This document shows, piece by piece, positions 16,238 through 24,390 of a DNA stretch of 33,630 nucleotides. The notes beneath the pieces were generated by a model that saw nothing but the letters and a program-made list of their open reading frames with translations, was not told where the DNA came from and searched no databases. A program made the position numbers and the translations under genes. Every line of letters starts with the position of its first letter. Positions within the stretch are counted from its first letter, which is position 1. Origin of the DNA: Leptospiraceae bacterium (GTDB lineage: Bacteria; Spirochaetota; Leptospiria; Leptospirales; Leptonemataceae); assembly GCA_020440915.1 (NCBI GenBank), contig JAGRNE010000007.1, forward strand, positions 1 through 33,630, given 5' to 3'.

Positions 16238-17626
16238 TTAACTTTGCGCCGTCAACAGAATTGCTTGTTCCATATGTGAGGTGTATGGAAAGCAATCGGC
16301 CAGAATGGCTGTCCTGGGAATGTAACTCTGGCTTAGAATTTCCAGATCTCGAAGCTGCGTCTCTGGATTGCAGGAAATATAGATCATGTATTTGGCCGGC
16401 TTTGTGTGAGCAATTTCCTGGCAGAGTGCCGGAGAAAGCCCCGCCCTTGGAGGATCGGCTATAAGCAGGTCCGAATTCAGTTCCAGATTCCCGGGCTGAT
16501 TTAGATCCACCGCTTCAAAGGAGGCCTGCACTTCGGACTCGGAAAAAAGGCGCATAGCCTGGTCCACAGCGGATTGAACGAATTCATAGCCTTTGATCTT
16601 TCCAAAAAAGGGCCATCTTCTGGCAACTATTTGGGATAGTATTCCGGCGCCACAGTATAGATCTACCAGAGTCCCTGCTTTCGGGTTATCGCCACTTTTC
16701 CATCCTGTCTCTGCGCCTTGCGCTTCCAGAAAATAGGGTTCTGAAAGCTCCAGAAACGTATCCAGAAGAAGGCCGAAAGCGTCGGGATTGGGTTGAAAGA
16801 AGGAATCGTACGGAACGTCGAACGTCTGGCCAGCCAGCTCGTCGCGATAATCCGGTCTGCCTATTAGCGCAGTTCCGCCGGGAGTACAGGACAGTTCCTG
16901 CTTATCCTCGGTTACAGTTTCAACCAGCGATAGGGGAAAACCTTTCGTGGTAGTTAGATCAGAAAGCGCTTTCTCTAAATCCAGGAGGAAGTTCGAAATG
17001 CCTTCCTTCTGGCCCGACGTCGTAAGCACAATCACTCCGGCGCGTTTTCCCAGGCGGATGGTAACATACTTGAGCCAGCCAGTCTCGTTTTCCCTGTCTC
17101 TGCCCAGGGAAGGATGGCGAACCAGCAGAGTCCTGAATATCTTGAGAATCTCTTCGCCGGGTTGTCGCAGCACCGGGCATTCTTCCAGGTCCAGGACAGT
17201 CTGAAAATCCTGGGGCGGGCGAAGACCAATCTTTGTGCCTTCTACGGCATAATCCATCCGATTGCGAAAGTGCGCTAGATCCGGCGCTGCCAGAAGCCGG
17301 GGTTCCAGCCCGTATTTTTCCTGCATTTTCTGCCGGATGGGCCGGCTCTTCCATTCCCATTGAAACTGATAATCCAGATGGCGGGCCCGACAGCCGCCGC
17401 AAAGCCCGGCATGTTTGCAACCGGGCTGCTGGCTCAGGACAATGCCTTCCGGTTTCTGGTCTGCAGGTTCAATATGTACTACCTGAAATTTGCTCTTTCG
17501 GCCTGCCCTGAGTATCTTAAATTGCACCAGATCTCCCGGAAGAGCGAACGGAACGGAATATTTTTTGCCCCGAAACTCCATTTCTCCCTCTAGTTTGCTG
17601 TTTAGCCGCTGTACTGGTAAGGCCAT
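16238..17626 (-). CDS. RNA (uracil-5-)-methyltransferase, RumA/TrmA family
   Basis: 462 residues. The N-terminal region resembles a TRAM RNA-binding domain (residues 1-55). Four cysteines at C70, C76, C79 and C150 match the iron-sulfur ligands of RumA (RlmD). The Rossmann methyltransferase domain shows DLYCGAGILS for S-adenosylmethionine, the motif LLIADPPRAGLSP, the nucleophile C419 in SCNP and the base E453 in HMEQAILL. It methylates C5 of a uracil in 23S rRNA or tRNA; the iron-sulfur pattern favours the 23S enzyme, but the target base cannot be assigned. The ATG at 17626 lacks a close ribosome site. It probably shares a transcript with the downstream GGDEF-EAL gene and diverges from the 718-residue protein gene 48 bases away. 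Confidence 0.93.
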   Translation of the reverse strand: MALPVQRLNSKLEGEMEFRGKKYSVPFALPGDLVQFKILRAGRKSKFQVVHIEPADQKPEGIVLSQQPGCKHAGLCGGCRARHLDYQFQWEWKSRPIRQKMQEKYGLEPRLLAAPDLAHFRNRMDYAVEGTKIGLRPPQDFQTVLDLEECPVLRQPGEEILKIFRTLLVRHPSLGRDRENETGWLKYVTIRLGKRAGVIVLTTSGQKEGISNFLLDLEKALSDLTTTKGFPLSLVETVTEDKQELSCTPGGTALIGRPDYRDELAGQTFDVPYDSFFQPNPDAFGLLLDTFLELSEPYFLEAQGAETGWKSGDNPKAGTLVDLYCGAGILSQIVARRWPFFGKIKGYEFVQSAVDQAMRLFSESEVQASFEAVDLNQPGNLELNSDLLIADPPRAGLSPALCQEIAHTKPAKYMIYISCNPETQLRDLEILSQSYIPRTAILADCFPYTSHMEQAILLTAQS

Positions 17627-17674
17627 GCGTCAAATTCTTACCCCCGGCTGACGATTCTATAGAAAAGACGATTC

Positions 17675-19831
17675 ATGGAATGGATTCTGCTATTATTACT
17701 TGGCGGCCTGGCGGCCGGCACTGCCTTCTGGGCGGCAGGCGGTAGAGACGAGGACGGCTCCGATCTTCCCCGCGGACCGGGTCCCCGGAGCAGCCCTGAT
17801 TTGCCGGAGGCAGGAGGATCCGGGGATGCCAGGGATCGGGCCCGACCTGTTGTTGTAGGCGAAAAAGGCTCCAGGGAGGAGGCGGCCCGGGCTATTCGCG
17901 ACGCTTTTGAAAAGGCTCCCGATTCAGTGAAAGGTAAGCTTCTGGAAGGGGAGCCGGATCGGGTTAAGGATACAGTTGAGCAACTGAAAGAGGAGCGCAG
18001 GAAGAAACGCCGCAAACCTCTGAAGATCACATACAAGGCCGATGAAATCGTTCCCCGGTCTTCTCCGTATGCACACCATCGTCGGCCCTTGCAGAGCGCT
18101 GAAGCCCTGGTAGAAAACCAGCAACCGGACGAAGCGCTTTCCATATATCAGAGGGTGAAAAACCGCATCTCGGACGAGGTCCCGAGAGAGAAAATCGATA
18201 CCAACATTGAAGATATCAAACGATGGCAGGAAGGCCTGGATCTTGAAGAAGACGAAGGTTTCGAATTCCCGGAAATCATTATTCCTCTGACCACCCAGGC
18301 CCTGGCTCTGGAGAACCTGAGCGAAGGCCTCCGTAGTCTTTCCGATACCTTATCTCGTCAGATTGGAGAGGCTCTGGCCCACGCCCTTTCCAGGCAGCCG
18401 ATTCAGGGGCAGTTTACCGGCGATCTCCGTAGCGGCGGTCCTGCTCCATCCGGCGCTCCTTCCCAGTCCGGCGCGGCCGCTGCTCCATCGCCGGCCGGCG
18501 CTGCAGCCCCTGCTGGTCCGGCCCAACCTGGCGCTGTATCCGCTGCAACACCTTCGGCCTTTGCGGCCGGCGGGATGGCCACAGGAGCGCTGGCTTACGC
18601 TGGCGAGCTTCCTCCTGGAATACCTCAGATCGCAGTGCCTTCCGCCGCGGTGCCCACCGGAGAAATTGTTCAGGGATATGAGCCTGCCGAATACCAGGAC
18701 TACGGTTTCCATGGCCTGGATGTAGACGAACTTGGGAACGTTCGCACCGATGGTTGGACCGATGCGGATTTCGAAAGGGAATGGGAGAAGTACAAGAATC
18801 TGCCTGCCTTTGATCGCCGTTCTGGAATTGAGCGCCGTAGCGGATCGGATCGTCGGGGAGCTCCCGATCCAAAGCGGCCGGATCGAAGATCCGGCGAAGA
18901 TCGACGGAAGAAGGATCTTTTTAAAGAGCGCGAAGAGTTTCTCAAGAAGCTGGAGAAGCATCGGGAGAACAAAAAGAAACTAGAAGAACTCAAGAAAAAG
19001 CCGCCCGAACCGGTAAAGATGCCCGCGGCGCCGGTACCGGCTGCGGCCGCGCCGGCCGAGGAAAAGGAAGAAACGGTTATTCGCATCGAAAATGCGCGAA
19101 TCGAAATCGGAGAATGGCCGCCCCGCGATGAGGCCCGAACCGAACCGGAACCTGAAATTGAGCCCGAGCCGGAACCGGAACCCGAGCGCGAAATTGAACC
19201 GGAACCTGAAATTGAGCCCGAGCCAGAACCAGAGCCCGAACCCGAGCCTGAAGAAGAAGAGGAAGAGGCGGAGGAGGAAGAAAAAGGGGAATCGGACACA
19301 CAGAAGATCGACCATGTGGCGGCTACAGATCTGGAACCGCTGGGATTTCCTTCCCCTCTACCCGAAGAGCAACCAGAAGGGCCGGAGGCGAAGGAGCCGG
19401 AACCTCTGGATACTCGATCCAGTATGGCCGAAGACGAAGAGCTTGGCGAAGGCGTGGAGGCCGCAGAATTTCCTGAGTCCTCGCCGGAGGAGCCACAGCA
19501 GGTGCAGGAGATTCGCGGCGTTCTGGAGCTCAAGCCTCCGGATGAAGACGATGCTCCCTTCCTTACGCTTACCTACGATTTCTCCAAGATTCCCGATTCC
19601 TTCAAACTGAGTCGAGATTATCATACCATGGAATATGCGTACTACAAGTACAAACCCATGCTTATCAAGGCTCAAGAGTTTACGCGTCGCAAGATGCTAA
19701 AGAATGCTCTTAACTATTACAGGGTGATCAAGTCCCAGAACATACCTCCGGAGTTCAAGAGAATGGTCAACCGCAACATTCGCGACATTACAGACTACCT
19801 TGAGAAATTCCTGATGAGCAGAAGCGAATGA
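17675..19831 (+). CDS. Membrane-anchored low-complexity protein with repeated TPR-like modules
   Basis: 718 residues that I do not recognise as a named family. A single N-terminal hydrophobic helix (2-20) anchors it, with most of the protein probably outside the cytoplasm. A helical TPR-like module at about 142-189 is followed by an Ala/Pro/Gly-rich linker (250-320). A segment with RRSG repeated three times (380-410) precedes a Lys/Glu coiled coil, then a Glu-Pro repeat tract (490-530) and a second helical module at 666-712. The two modules align without gaps over 40 residues, sharing AL, Y, K and the NIxDI motif. The layout suggests a scaffold with two binding modules on a long spacer. Its TGA overlaps the ATG of the symporter gene by four bases. 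Confidence 0.8.
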   Translation: MEWILLLLLGGLAAGTAFWAAGGRDEDGSDLPRGPGPRSSPDLPEAGGSGDARDRARPVVVGEKGSREEAARAIRDAFEKAPDSVKGKLLEGEPDRVKDTVEQLKEERRKKRRKPLKITYKADEIVPRSSPYAHHRRPLQSAEALVENQQPDEALSIYQRVKNRISDEVPREKIDTNIEDIKRWQEGLDLEEDEGFEFPEIIIPLTTQALALENLSEGLRSLSDTLSRQIGEALAHALSRQPIQGQFTGDLRSGGPAPSGAPSQSGAAAAPSPAGAAAPAGPAQPGAVSAATPSAFAAGGMATGALAYAGELPPGIPQIAVPSAAVPTGEIVQGYEPAEYQDYGFHGLDVDELGNVRTDGWTDADFEREWEKYKNLPAFDRRSGIERRSGSDRRGAPDPKRPDRRSGEDRRKKDLFKEREEFLKKLEKHRENKKKLEELKKKPPEPVKMPAAPVPAAAAPAEEKEETVIRIENARIEIGEWPPRDEARTEPEPEIEPEPEPEPEREIEPEPEIEPEPEPEPEPEPEEEEEEAEEEEKGESDTQKIDHVAATDLEPLGFPSPLPEEQPEGPEAKEPEPLDTRSSMAEDEELGEGVEAAEFPESSPEEPQQVQEIRGVLELKPPDEDDAPFLTLTYDFSKIPDSFKLSRDYHTMEYAYYKYKPMLIKAQEFTRRKMLKNALNYYRVIKSQNIPPEFKRMVNRNIRDITDYLEKFLMSRSE
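19142..19224 (+). repeat. 54-bp-period direct repeat coding for Glu-Pro tract
   Basis: A 29-base sequence at 19142-19170 recurs exactly at 19196-19224, an offset of 54 bases or 18 codons, within a longer Glu-Pro coding tract. The repeat keeps the frame, so gain or loss of one unit would lengthen or shorten the spacer without disrupting the gene. Confidence 0.85.
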
Positions 19832-21189
19832 TAGCGGTTTCTTCCATAGGATTTGCCTGTTTGGCTCTGGCCCTGGGGTTGGCGCTATATCATCGTGTGG
19901 CGCTGCTGCGAAAGTATCTGATTCAGCCTGCCCTTATTGCCGGTATTCTGTTGCTACTGCTCGGAAGTCAGGGAGTTGACCTGATCCAGAAGTCCAACTA
20001 CCAGGCCTGGTCGCAATGGCCCGGCTTTCTGATATCCTTTCTTTTTTCTTCTCTCATTCTGGCGGCCCCTTCCAGCAAAGATGGCCAGGGGAAGAAAGCG
20101 GTCTTTTTTCAAGGAGGCTTTGTCTGGATTCTGGCTCTGGGGCAAATCGCTCTTGGGCTGCTGGTCATCTCCTTTTTTGATGAGAGATGGTGGCTGGCCG
20201 GTCACATCATTGAAATTGGATGGATGGGAGGACATGGAAGCGCCGCAGCTTTGATAGCGGTGGCCGACGACCTCGGACATCGCCAGGCCGCAGAGCTGGC
20301 GCTTTTTTCGGCGACCATCGGGTTGATTTACGGTTCCATAAGCGGAATGATTCTGATCAACTTGCTGCGAAGGAAGAGCAAAGGCCACGGATTTCCCGGA
20401 ATTGATTGGCGTTCCAGGGAAGAAGGGGCGGGGCCGGCTTACGAAAAAGAAACTGGTTCGCTGCAGGCTACAAGGAGCCCGGCTCAAGAAGAAAGCAATG
20501 ATTCCCTGGATGACAACTCGGCCTGGCTAATAGCGATCATCGCCTCCGTTCTGCCCGTCTTACTTGCCTATTTCCTTCTTACAGTGGTCGAACAGGTCTT
20601 GTCGAGCAACGAAGATCTGAGCGGCTGGATCGCTAAACTACCTCTGTTTTTCGTAGCCTTGCTTCTGGCTTTTCCGGTGCGAAAGATACTGGAGGCCGCC
20701 AACTTGCAGGATGAAAGGAAGGCTCGAATTATTAATGGACTGGTGCTTGAGTTTCTTATAGTATCAGCCATAGCTACGCTGGATCTCCACCTCTTTCTTC
20801 AGAGCTGGCAAATCCTTCTGGCCCTTACCGTGGCCGGGGCTATCTGGACGGCGCTTTGTTTTTTCGTCCTGGCGCCCAGGCTTCTGTCCGACCATCCTGA
20901 TTTATCCATCATCAACTACGGTATGTCCACAGGAGTGACAGCTCTGGGCCTACTATTGCTACGCTCCTATAGAGGATTCATCCCTTCGCGACCGGCTACC
21001 GTTTATGGTCTGGCGGCCCCTTTCTCGGCCCCTTTCATTGGAGGAGGAATGATCAGTCTTCTACTACCTGTTTGGACTCTGGATGCAGGACCGCTCATTG
21101 TCGGGTTTTGCGTCACCGGGGTTTTGCTGGTTCTGATTACAATACTTCTAGGGCTGAGAAAAAGTGAGTCAGGATCCCGGACACAGTAA
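19828..21189 (+). CDS. gltS: Sodium:glutamate symporter family (GltS/ESS) membrane protein
   Basis: 453 residues with ten or more membrane helices in two halves, as in the glutamate:sodium symporter family. The first half carries the family motif GGHGSAA at 134-140, usually GGHGTA. The second half has the counterpart NYGMSTGVTALG. A hydrophilic insert of about 45 residues (roughly 182-228) separates the halves, making the protein longer than the about 400 residues of E. coli GltS. It probably imports glutamate with sodium, though the divergent motifs leave the substrate open. It starts within the ATGA shared with the preceding gene and its end overlaps the methyltransferase gene by 26 bases, so translation of all three is probably linked. 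Confidence 0.82.
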   Translation: MIAVSSIGFACLALALGLALYHRVALLRKYLIQPALIAGILLLLLGSQGVDLIQKSNYQAWSQWPGFLISFLFSSLILAAPSSKDGQGKKAVFFQGGFVWILALGQIALGLLVISFFDERWWLAGHIIEIGWMGGHGSAAALIAVADDLGHRQAAELALFSATIGLIYGSISGMILINLLRRKSKGHGFPGIDWRSREEGAGPAYEKETGSLQATRSPAQEESNDSLDDNSAWLIAIIASVLPVLLAYFLLTVVEQVLSSNEDLSGWIAKLPLFFVALLLAFPVRKILEAANLQDERKARIINGLVLEFLIVSAIATLDLHLFLQSWQILLALTVAGAIWTALCFFVLAPRLLSDHPDLSIINYGMSTGVTALGLLLLRSYRGFIPSRPATVYGLAAPFSAPFIGGGMISLLLPVWTLDAGPLIVGFCVTGVLLVLITILLGLRKSESGSRTQ

Positions 21190-21937
21190 TCTGCACGATC
21201 CACAGTACGTGGCCGGTCTGTTCGATCGGATGGCTTCCACGTATGGAATTCTGAACTACATCACCTCCTTTGGCTTTTCCGAGCGCTGGAGGAAGCAATG
21301 TGTGGATTCGCTTCTGGAGGCCGGCGCAGGGATTTCGGGGCCGGACCAGAACGGATCGGCGCCCTGGAGCGAGGAGGCGGTGGCCTACGATCTAATGAGC
21401 GGCATGGGCGAGACCTGGCCCTCGCTGTGCCGATTTCCTTTGAAGCGAATTGTGGCAGTGGATCTTTCTGCTGGAATGTGTGCTCGGGCCCGTAAGGCGG
21501 CGGCCAAATACTCGTCGGACATTCGCATTCTCTGCCAGGACGTCTTCTCTGGCGTGCTGCCGGAAAATTCCGCAGACATTGTAATCTGTAGCTTTGGTCT
21601 CAAGACATTGGATCCTTCTCAGCGCAGAGAACTGGCAGGATTAATCTACAGAGTGCTTAAGCCAGGCGGTCGTTTCGCTTTTGTTGAGATTTCCGATCCC
21701 CGATCCTGGTGGCTCCGCAACCTGTATATCTTCTATCTGAAAAGAGTGATTCCAGCGCTGGGAAAGCTATTTGGTGGCGATGCCACAGCCTATGGAATGC
21801 TGGGAGTCTACACTGAATCCTTTGGCGATTGTCGTACTTTTGGCAGTTACCTGGAGGCGGCCGGACTCTCGGTTTCTTATTTGAGATTCTTCAGCGGATG
21901 CGCCACAGGCGTAAGCGGCAGCAAGCCGCCTTCATAG
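21164..21937 (+). CDS. ubiE: UbiE/MenG-type quinone methyltransferase
   Basis: 257 residues. The N-terminal pattern GLFDRMASTYGILNYITSFG and the following RWRK are diagnostic for the UbiE/MenG C-methyltransferases of ubiquinone and menaquinone synthesis. The S-adenosylmethionine site is present as DLMSGMGE (76-83) and AVDLSAGM, with the post-motif LKPGGRFAFVE. An insert of about 18 residues before the first strand and loss of the usual histidine in the C-terminal motif (GVSGSKP) are mild departures from the family. The GTG start at 21164 lies 26 bases inside the symporter gene; a later ATG at 21230 would remove conserved residues. It is the last gene of a three-gene overlapping set. Confidence 0.82.
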   Translation: MSQDPGHSNLHDPQYVAGLFDRMASTYGILNYITSFGFSERWRKQCVDSLLEAGAGISGPDQNGSAPWSEEAVAYDLMSGMGETWPSLCRFPLKRIVAVDLSAGMCARARKAAAKYSSDIRILCQDVFSGVLPENSADIVICSFGLKTLDPSQRRELAGLIYRVLKPGGRFAFVEISDPRSWWLRNLYIFYLKRVIPALGKLFGGDATAYGMLGVYTESFGDCRTFGSYLEAAGLSVSYLRFFSGCATGVSGSKPPS

Positions 21938-22124
21938 GTTCGGCTTCGCTCCATCCCCTGGCCAAAAGAGGGATTCTTGTTCGGACTCCTTTTTCATTCT
22001 GGCCAGCAAAAAAAACCGCCTCAGCATGCGTTGCACACTACAGGCACGTTTTTGGTTTGTAGCAGAACCGTACCGCTGCTAGAACGTCCAATGTCAGAGC
22101 ACTGCCTGACAGGAACTGGATATC

Positions 22125-23297
22125 ATGATACGAGCAACAACTCTCATCCTAATCTTTAGCCTGGCAGCCGGTATGCATTGTTCTATGGCTTCGGCCATGC
22201 GCGACGCTACCACCGGCAGCTACGAGGAGGGGGCCACAGAGAGCTATCCGGAACAGTCCAAGCGATCCAGGATGGACAAGGAAGAAGAAGATGCGCCGGC
22301 CGGCGCCGCCGATGAAAGCCCTCAGGAGCGCATGGTCATCTATAAAGCCGGCCTCCACAACACAGTAAACGAAATTGAACCCGCTCTACAAAAGGCCAGG
22401 GCCATTGCCGAGAAGTTTGGCGGCTATGTGGAAAAGCAAAAGGTAGATAAGGACGATACAACGGCCTATCTTGTGTTGCGTGTGCCGGTAAAGAGCTTTC
22501 AGGATGTTCTGGCCGACCTTTCGACCATTGGCAAGGTTGTAAAAAGAGACATTAGCGCCGACGATATAACCCGTGAATTCGCGGACCTGTCCCAGCGATT
22601 GGAGAATCGTAAGCGCTTGCTTGCTCGACTCTATGACATACTGAAAAAGACTACGGACACCAAACAGAAAATACGAATTCTAAACGAAATCGCCCGACTC
22701 AACAAAGAAGTGGAATCCATGCAGGCCCGCAAGGATTACATGCAGAAAAAGGCGGCCTTCTCTACCATTGAGGTTAGCTTTCGAGCAGAAGCAAGAACCA
22801 GCGTTAATCAGGGTTCGGCCATACCCTGGATTCGAAGTCTGCGACCGGATCGAAGAACCCTTTCTCTGGCTCCCGACTTTAAATTCGAGATGCCTTCTGG
22901 CTTTCTGGATTATTCCGAAGACTACGGAGATGACGGCGATTACATCTATGCCAGTCCGGACGGCGTTCAGATTCGAGCCGCCACCATCGAAAACAATCCC
23001 GAGGCAGATGCAGTGTACTACGAAAGAGCGTTGCTCTATGAGCGTGGTCGGTATCCGGAGAAAGTCCTGAGCAGCGAAGCGAGCGCCAATCGCGTAAGCT
23101 TGACAACTCCGCAGCAGGTTGGCTATAACAAAGCCTTTTATACCATTGTCCTCTTTGTGGATGGGCAGGATCTTCACGTTATCGAAGTATTCTATCCTAC
23201 AGAAGAGGTATTCAAGAAGCAGCGTTCCGCCGTGGAACGCGTAATCAAGACCATCGAGCCTAAATCGATCCTGGACATTCTGGAGGGAATACTATGA
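22125..23297 (+). CDS. Exported DUF4349 protein with additional C-terminal domain
   Basis: 390 residues. The signal peptide is followed by either a loose lipobox (GMHC, Cys19) or an ASA cleavage site, so export is clear and lipidation uncertain. Residues 70-222 are a DUF4349 domain, including VLRVPVKSFQDVLADL, ISADDITREFADLSQRLENR and a coiled-coil segment. IPWIRSL (233-239) then links to a second domain (255-380) with PSGF, SPDGVQIR and a closing helix. Unlike most DUF4349 proteins it has no C-terminal membrane helix. The next two genes repeat these two domains separately. The gene starts an overlapping four-gene set, and its stop shares ATGA with the next start. Function unknown; envelope-associated. 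Confidence 0.85.
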   Translation: MIRATTLILIFSLAAGMHCSMASAMRDATTGSYEEGATESYPEQSKRSRMDKEEEDAPAGAADESPQERMVIYKAGLHNTVNEIEPALQKARAIAEKFGGYVEKQKVDKDDTTAYLVLRVPVKSFQDVLADLSTIGKVVKRDISADDITREFADLSQRLENRKRLLARLYDILKKTTDTKQKIRILNEIARLNKEVESMQARKDYMQKKAAFSTIEVSFRAEARTSVNQGSAIPWIRSLRPDRRTLSLAPDFKFEMPSGFLDYSEDYGDDGDYIYASPDGVQIRAATIENNPEADAVYYERALLYERGRYPEKVLSSEASANRVSLTTPQQVGYNKAFYTIVLFVDGQDLHVIEVFYPTEEVFKKQRSAVERVIKTIEPKSILDILEGIL

Positions 23298-23941
23298 GAA
23301 GGAAAGAGCGGAATCATACTGCCGGAAAAGCGGCCCTGGCCCTTCTAATCCTGGGTTTCCTTGGGCTTCCTTTGCAGACCATTCGCGCTGAAGACGATAA
23401 CCGTGAAAGCATGGAAGTCACGGCTCTGGAATTCTCGGTGCGCGCCGAATCGCCGGATCGGTTCATCGATGAAATGATGGCTTTCAGTAGCAAGGAGGGA
23501 GGATACCTGGTCACCCTTCGATCGGGTTATGCCGAATTTCGCATTCCGGCCAGGCTGGGACGGGAAAGGGTGGAAGGTCAGATCTCATCGATTCCAGGCA
23601 CCTTCCTGTATCAATCTTCGCGTGAAACGTCCGATGTGGCCGGCGAAATGGTGGACCTTCGGGCCAGGCTGAAAGTCGCCGAAGAGAATCTGGCCAAACT
23701 ACGGGCTCTTTCCGGAAGTGCAGGATTGGACGATCTTCTGGATCTGGAACGAGCGCTGAATCGTTCTCTTGAAGAAGTAGAGTCCCTGAAAGGGCAGATC
23801 AACTACTTGAAGGAGTCTTCCAGTTTATTTGCCGTGAAGATTCGCATCAACGCTTCTGGCGGAACATCGGATCCAGAAAAGGTTCGCATACCCTGGGTGC
23901 GATCGCTGACCTTGAATGGCATTATGGGAGGCCTTGAATGA
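23294..23941 (+). CDS. Exported DUF4349 domain protein (single-domain paralog)
   Basis: 215 residues. An Arg-rich start and hydrophobic core end at IRA, giving a signal peptidase I site near residue 32. The rest is a compact DUF4349 domain: FRIPARLGRERVEGQISSI, the TSDVAGEMVDLRARLKVAEE region, a coiled coil and FAVKIRINA. It then repeats the motif IPWVRSL (199-205) seen as IPWIRSL in the preceding protein, and stops. It is therefore a paralog of the first domain of its upstream neighbour. Both ends overlap neighbours by four bases (ATGA), a sign of coupled translation. Function unknown; the coiled coil suggests pairing, perhaps with the upstream product. Confidence 0.84.
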   Translation: MRRKERNHTAGKAALALLILGFLGLPLQTIRAEDDNRESMEVTALEFSVRAESPDRFIDEMMAFSSKEGGYLVTLRSGYAEFRIPARLGRERVEGQISSIPGTFLYQSSRETSDVAGEMVDLRARLKVAEENLAKLRALSGSAGLDDLLDLERALNRSLEEVESLKGQINYLKESSSLFAVKIRINASGGTSDPEKVRIPWVRSLTLNGIMGGLE

Positions 23942-24390
23942 AATCAGCATCAATACTTGCTATCCTCTTCACGCTGACGCTGGTTGCGAACTGCAAGACG
24001 CCCAGCATCAATACCCCGGCTGGATTTGCCGTTTATGAAGGCCAGAGCACTCAATACAATCTGGTGTCGCCGGATGCCGTTCGCATTCGGGTTTACAGAA
24101 CCAAAAATCAGCCGGTGGGTAGCCTTGCCACACTTACCAATGCAGTGGAGCTACATTTTCAATCCCTGGGCTACCGGGTGTTGCGAAACGAGAATATTTC
24201 CACGAATGAAGGATTAAGCGGCCGGCTCTTCCTGACTTCCGTGATGACGATGAACGGTGAGTATCGCTATCTGGCTTCTTTCTTTCCCATGGAGGAAGAC
24301 GTGCTGGTGGTGGAGGCCGGCGGACGAAAAGAAGACTTTGATCCCTATGAAAAGGAAATCATCGCTCAAATCAAAACTCTTAAACCATAG
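23938..24390 (+). CDS. Lipoprotein resembling the C-terminal domain of the first DUF4349 gene
   Basis: 150 residues. The signal peptide ends in LVANC, with Cys19 as the lipidation site. The mature sequence begins PAGF and continues with VSPDAVRIRVYR, matching PSGF and ASPDGVQIR in the second domain of the 390-residue protein two genes upstream. The later strand FFPMEEDVLVVEAG and the final helix ending QIKTLKP match VFYP and VIKTIEP there. It is thus a free-standing copy of that domain, anchored by its own lipid. It overlaps the previous gene by four bases and the next by 44. The similarity is judged by eye; function unknown. Confidence 0.8.
   Translation: MKSASILAILFTLTLVANCKTPSINTPAGFAVYEGQSTQYNLVSPDAVRIRVYRTKNQPVGSLATLTNAVELHFQSLGYRVLRNENISTNEGLSGRLFLTSVMTMNGEYRYLASFFPMEEDVLVVEAGGRKEDFDPYEKEIIAQIKTLKP

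Noticed and set aside
18700-19533. Long serine/glycine-rich open frame on the minus strand
   Set aside because: It is the mirror of the Glu/Pro/Arg-rich codons of the 718-residue gene; it has no ribosome site, no plausible fold, and lies wholly inside that gene.
21938-22124. Inverted repeat TGTCAG...CTGACA before the DUF4349 gene as an operator
   Set aside because: The 6-bp arms around an 8-base gap are short, no promoter boxes could be placed convincingly near them, and such repeats are expected by chance at this scale.
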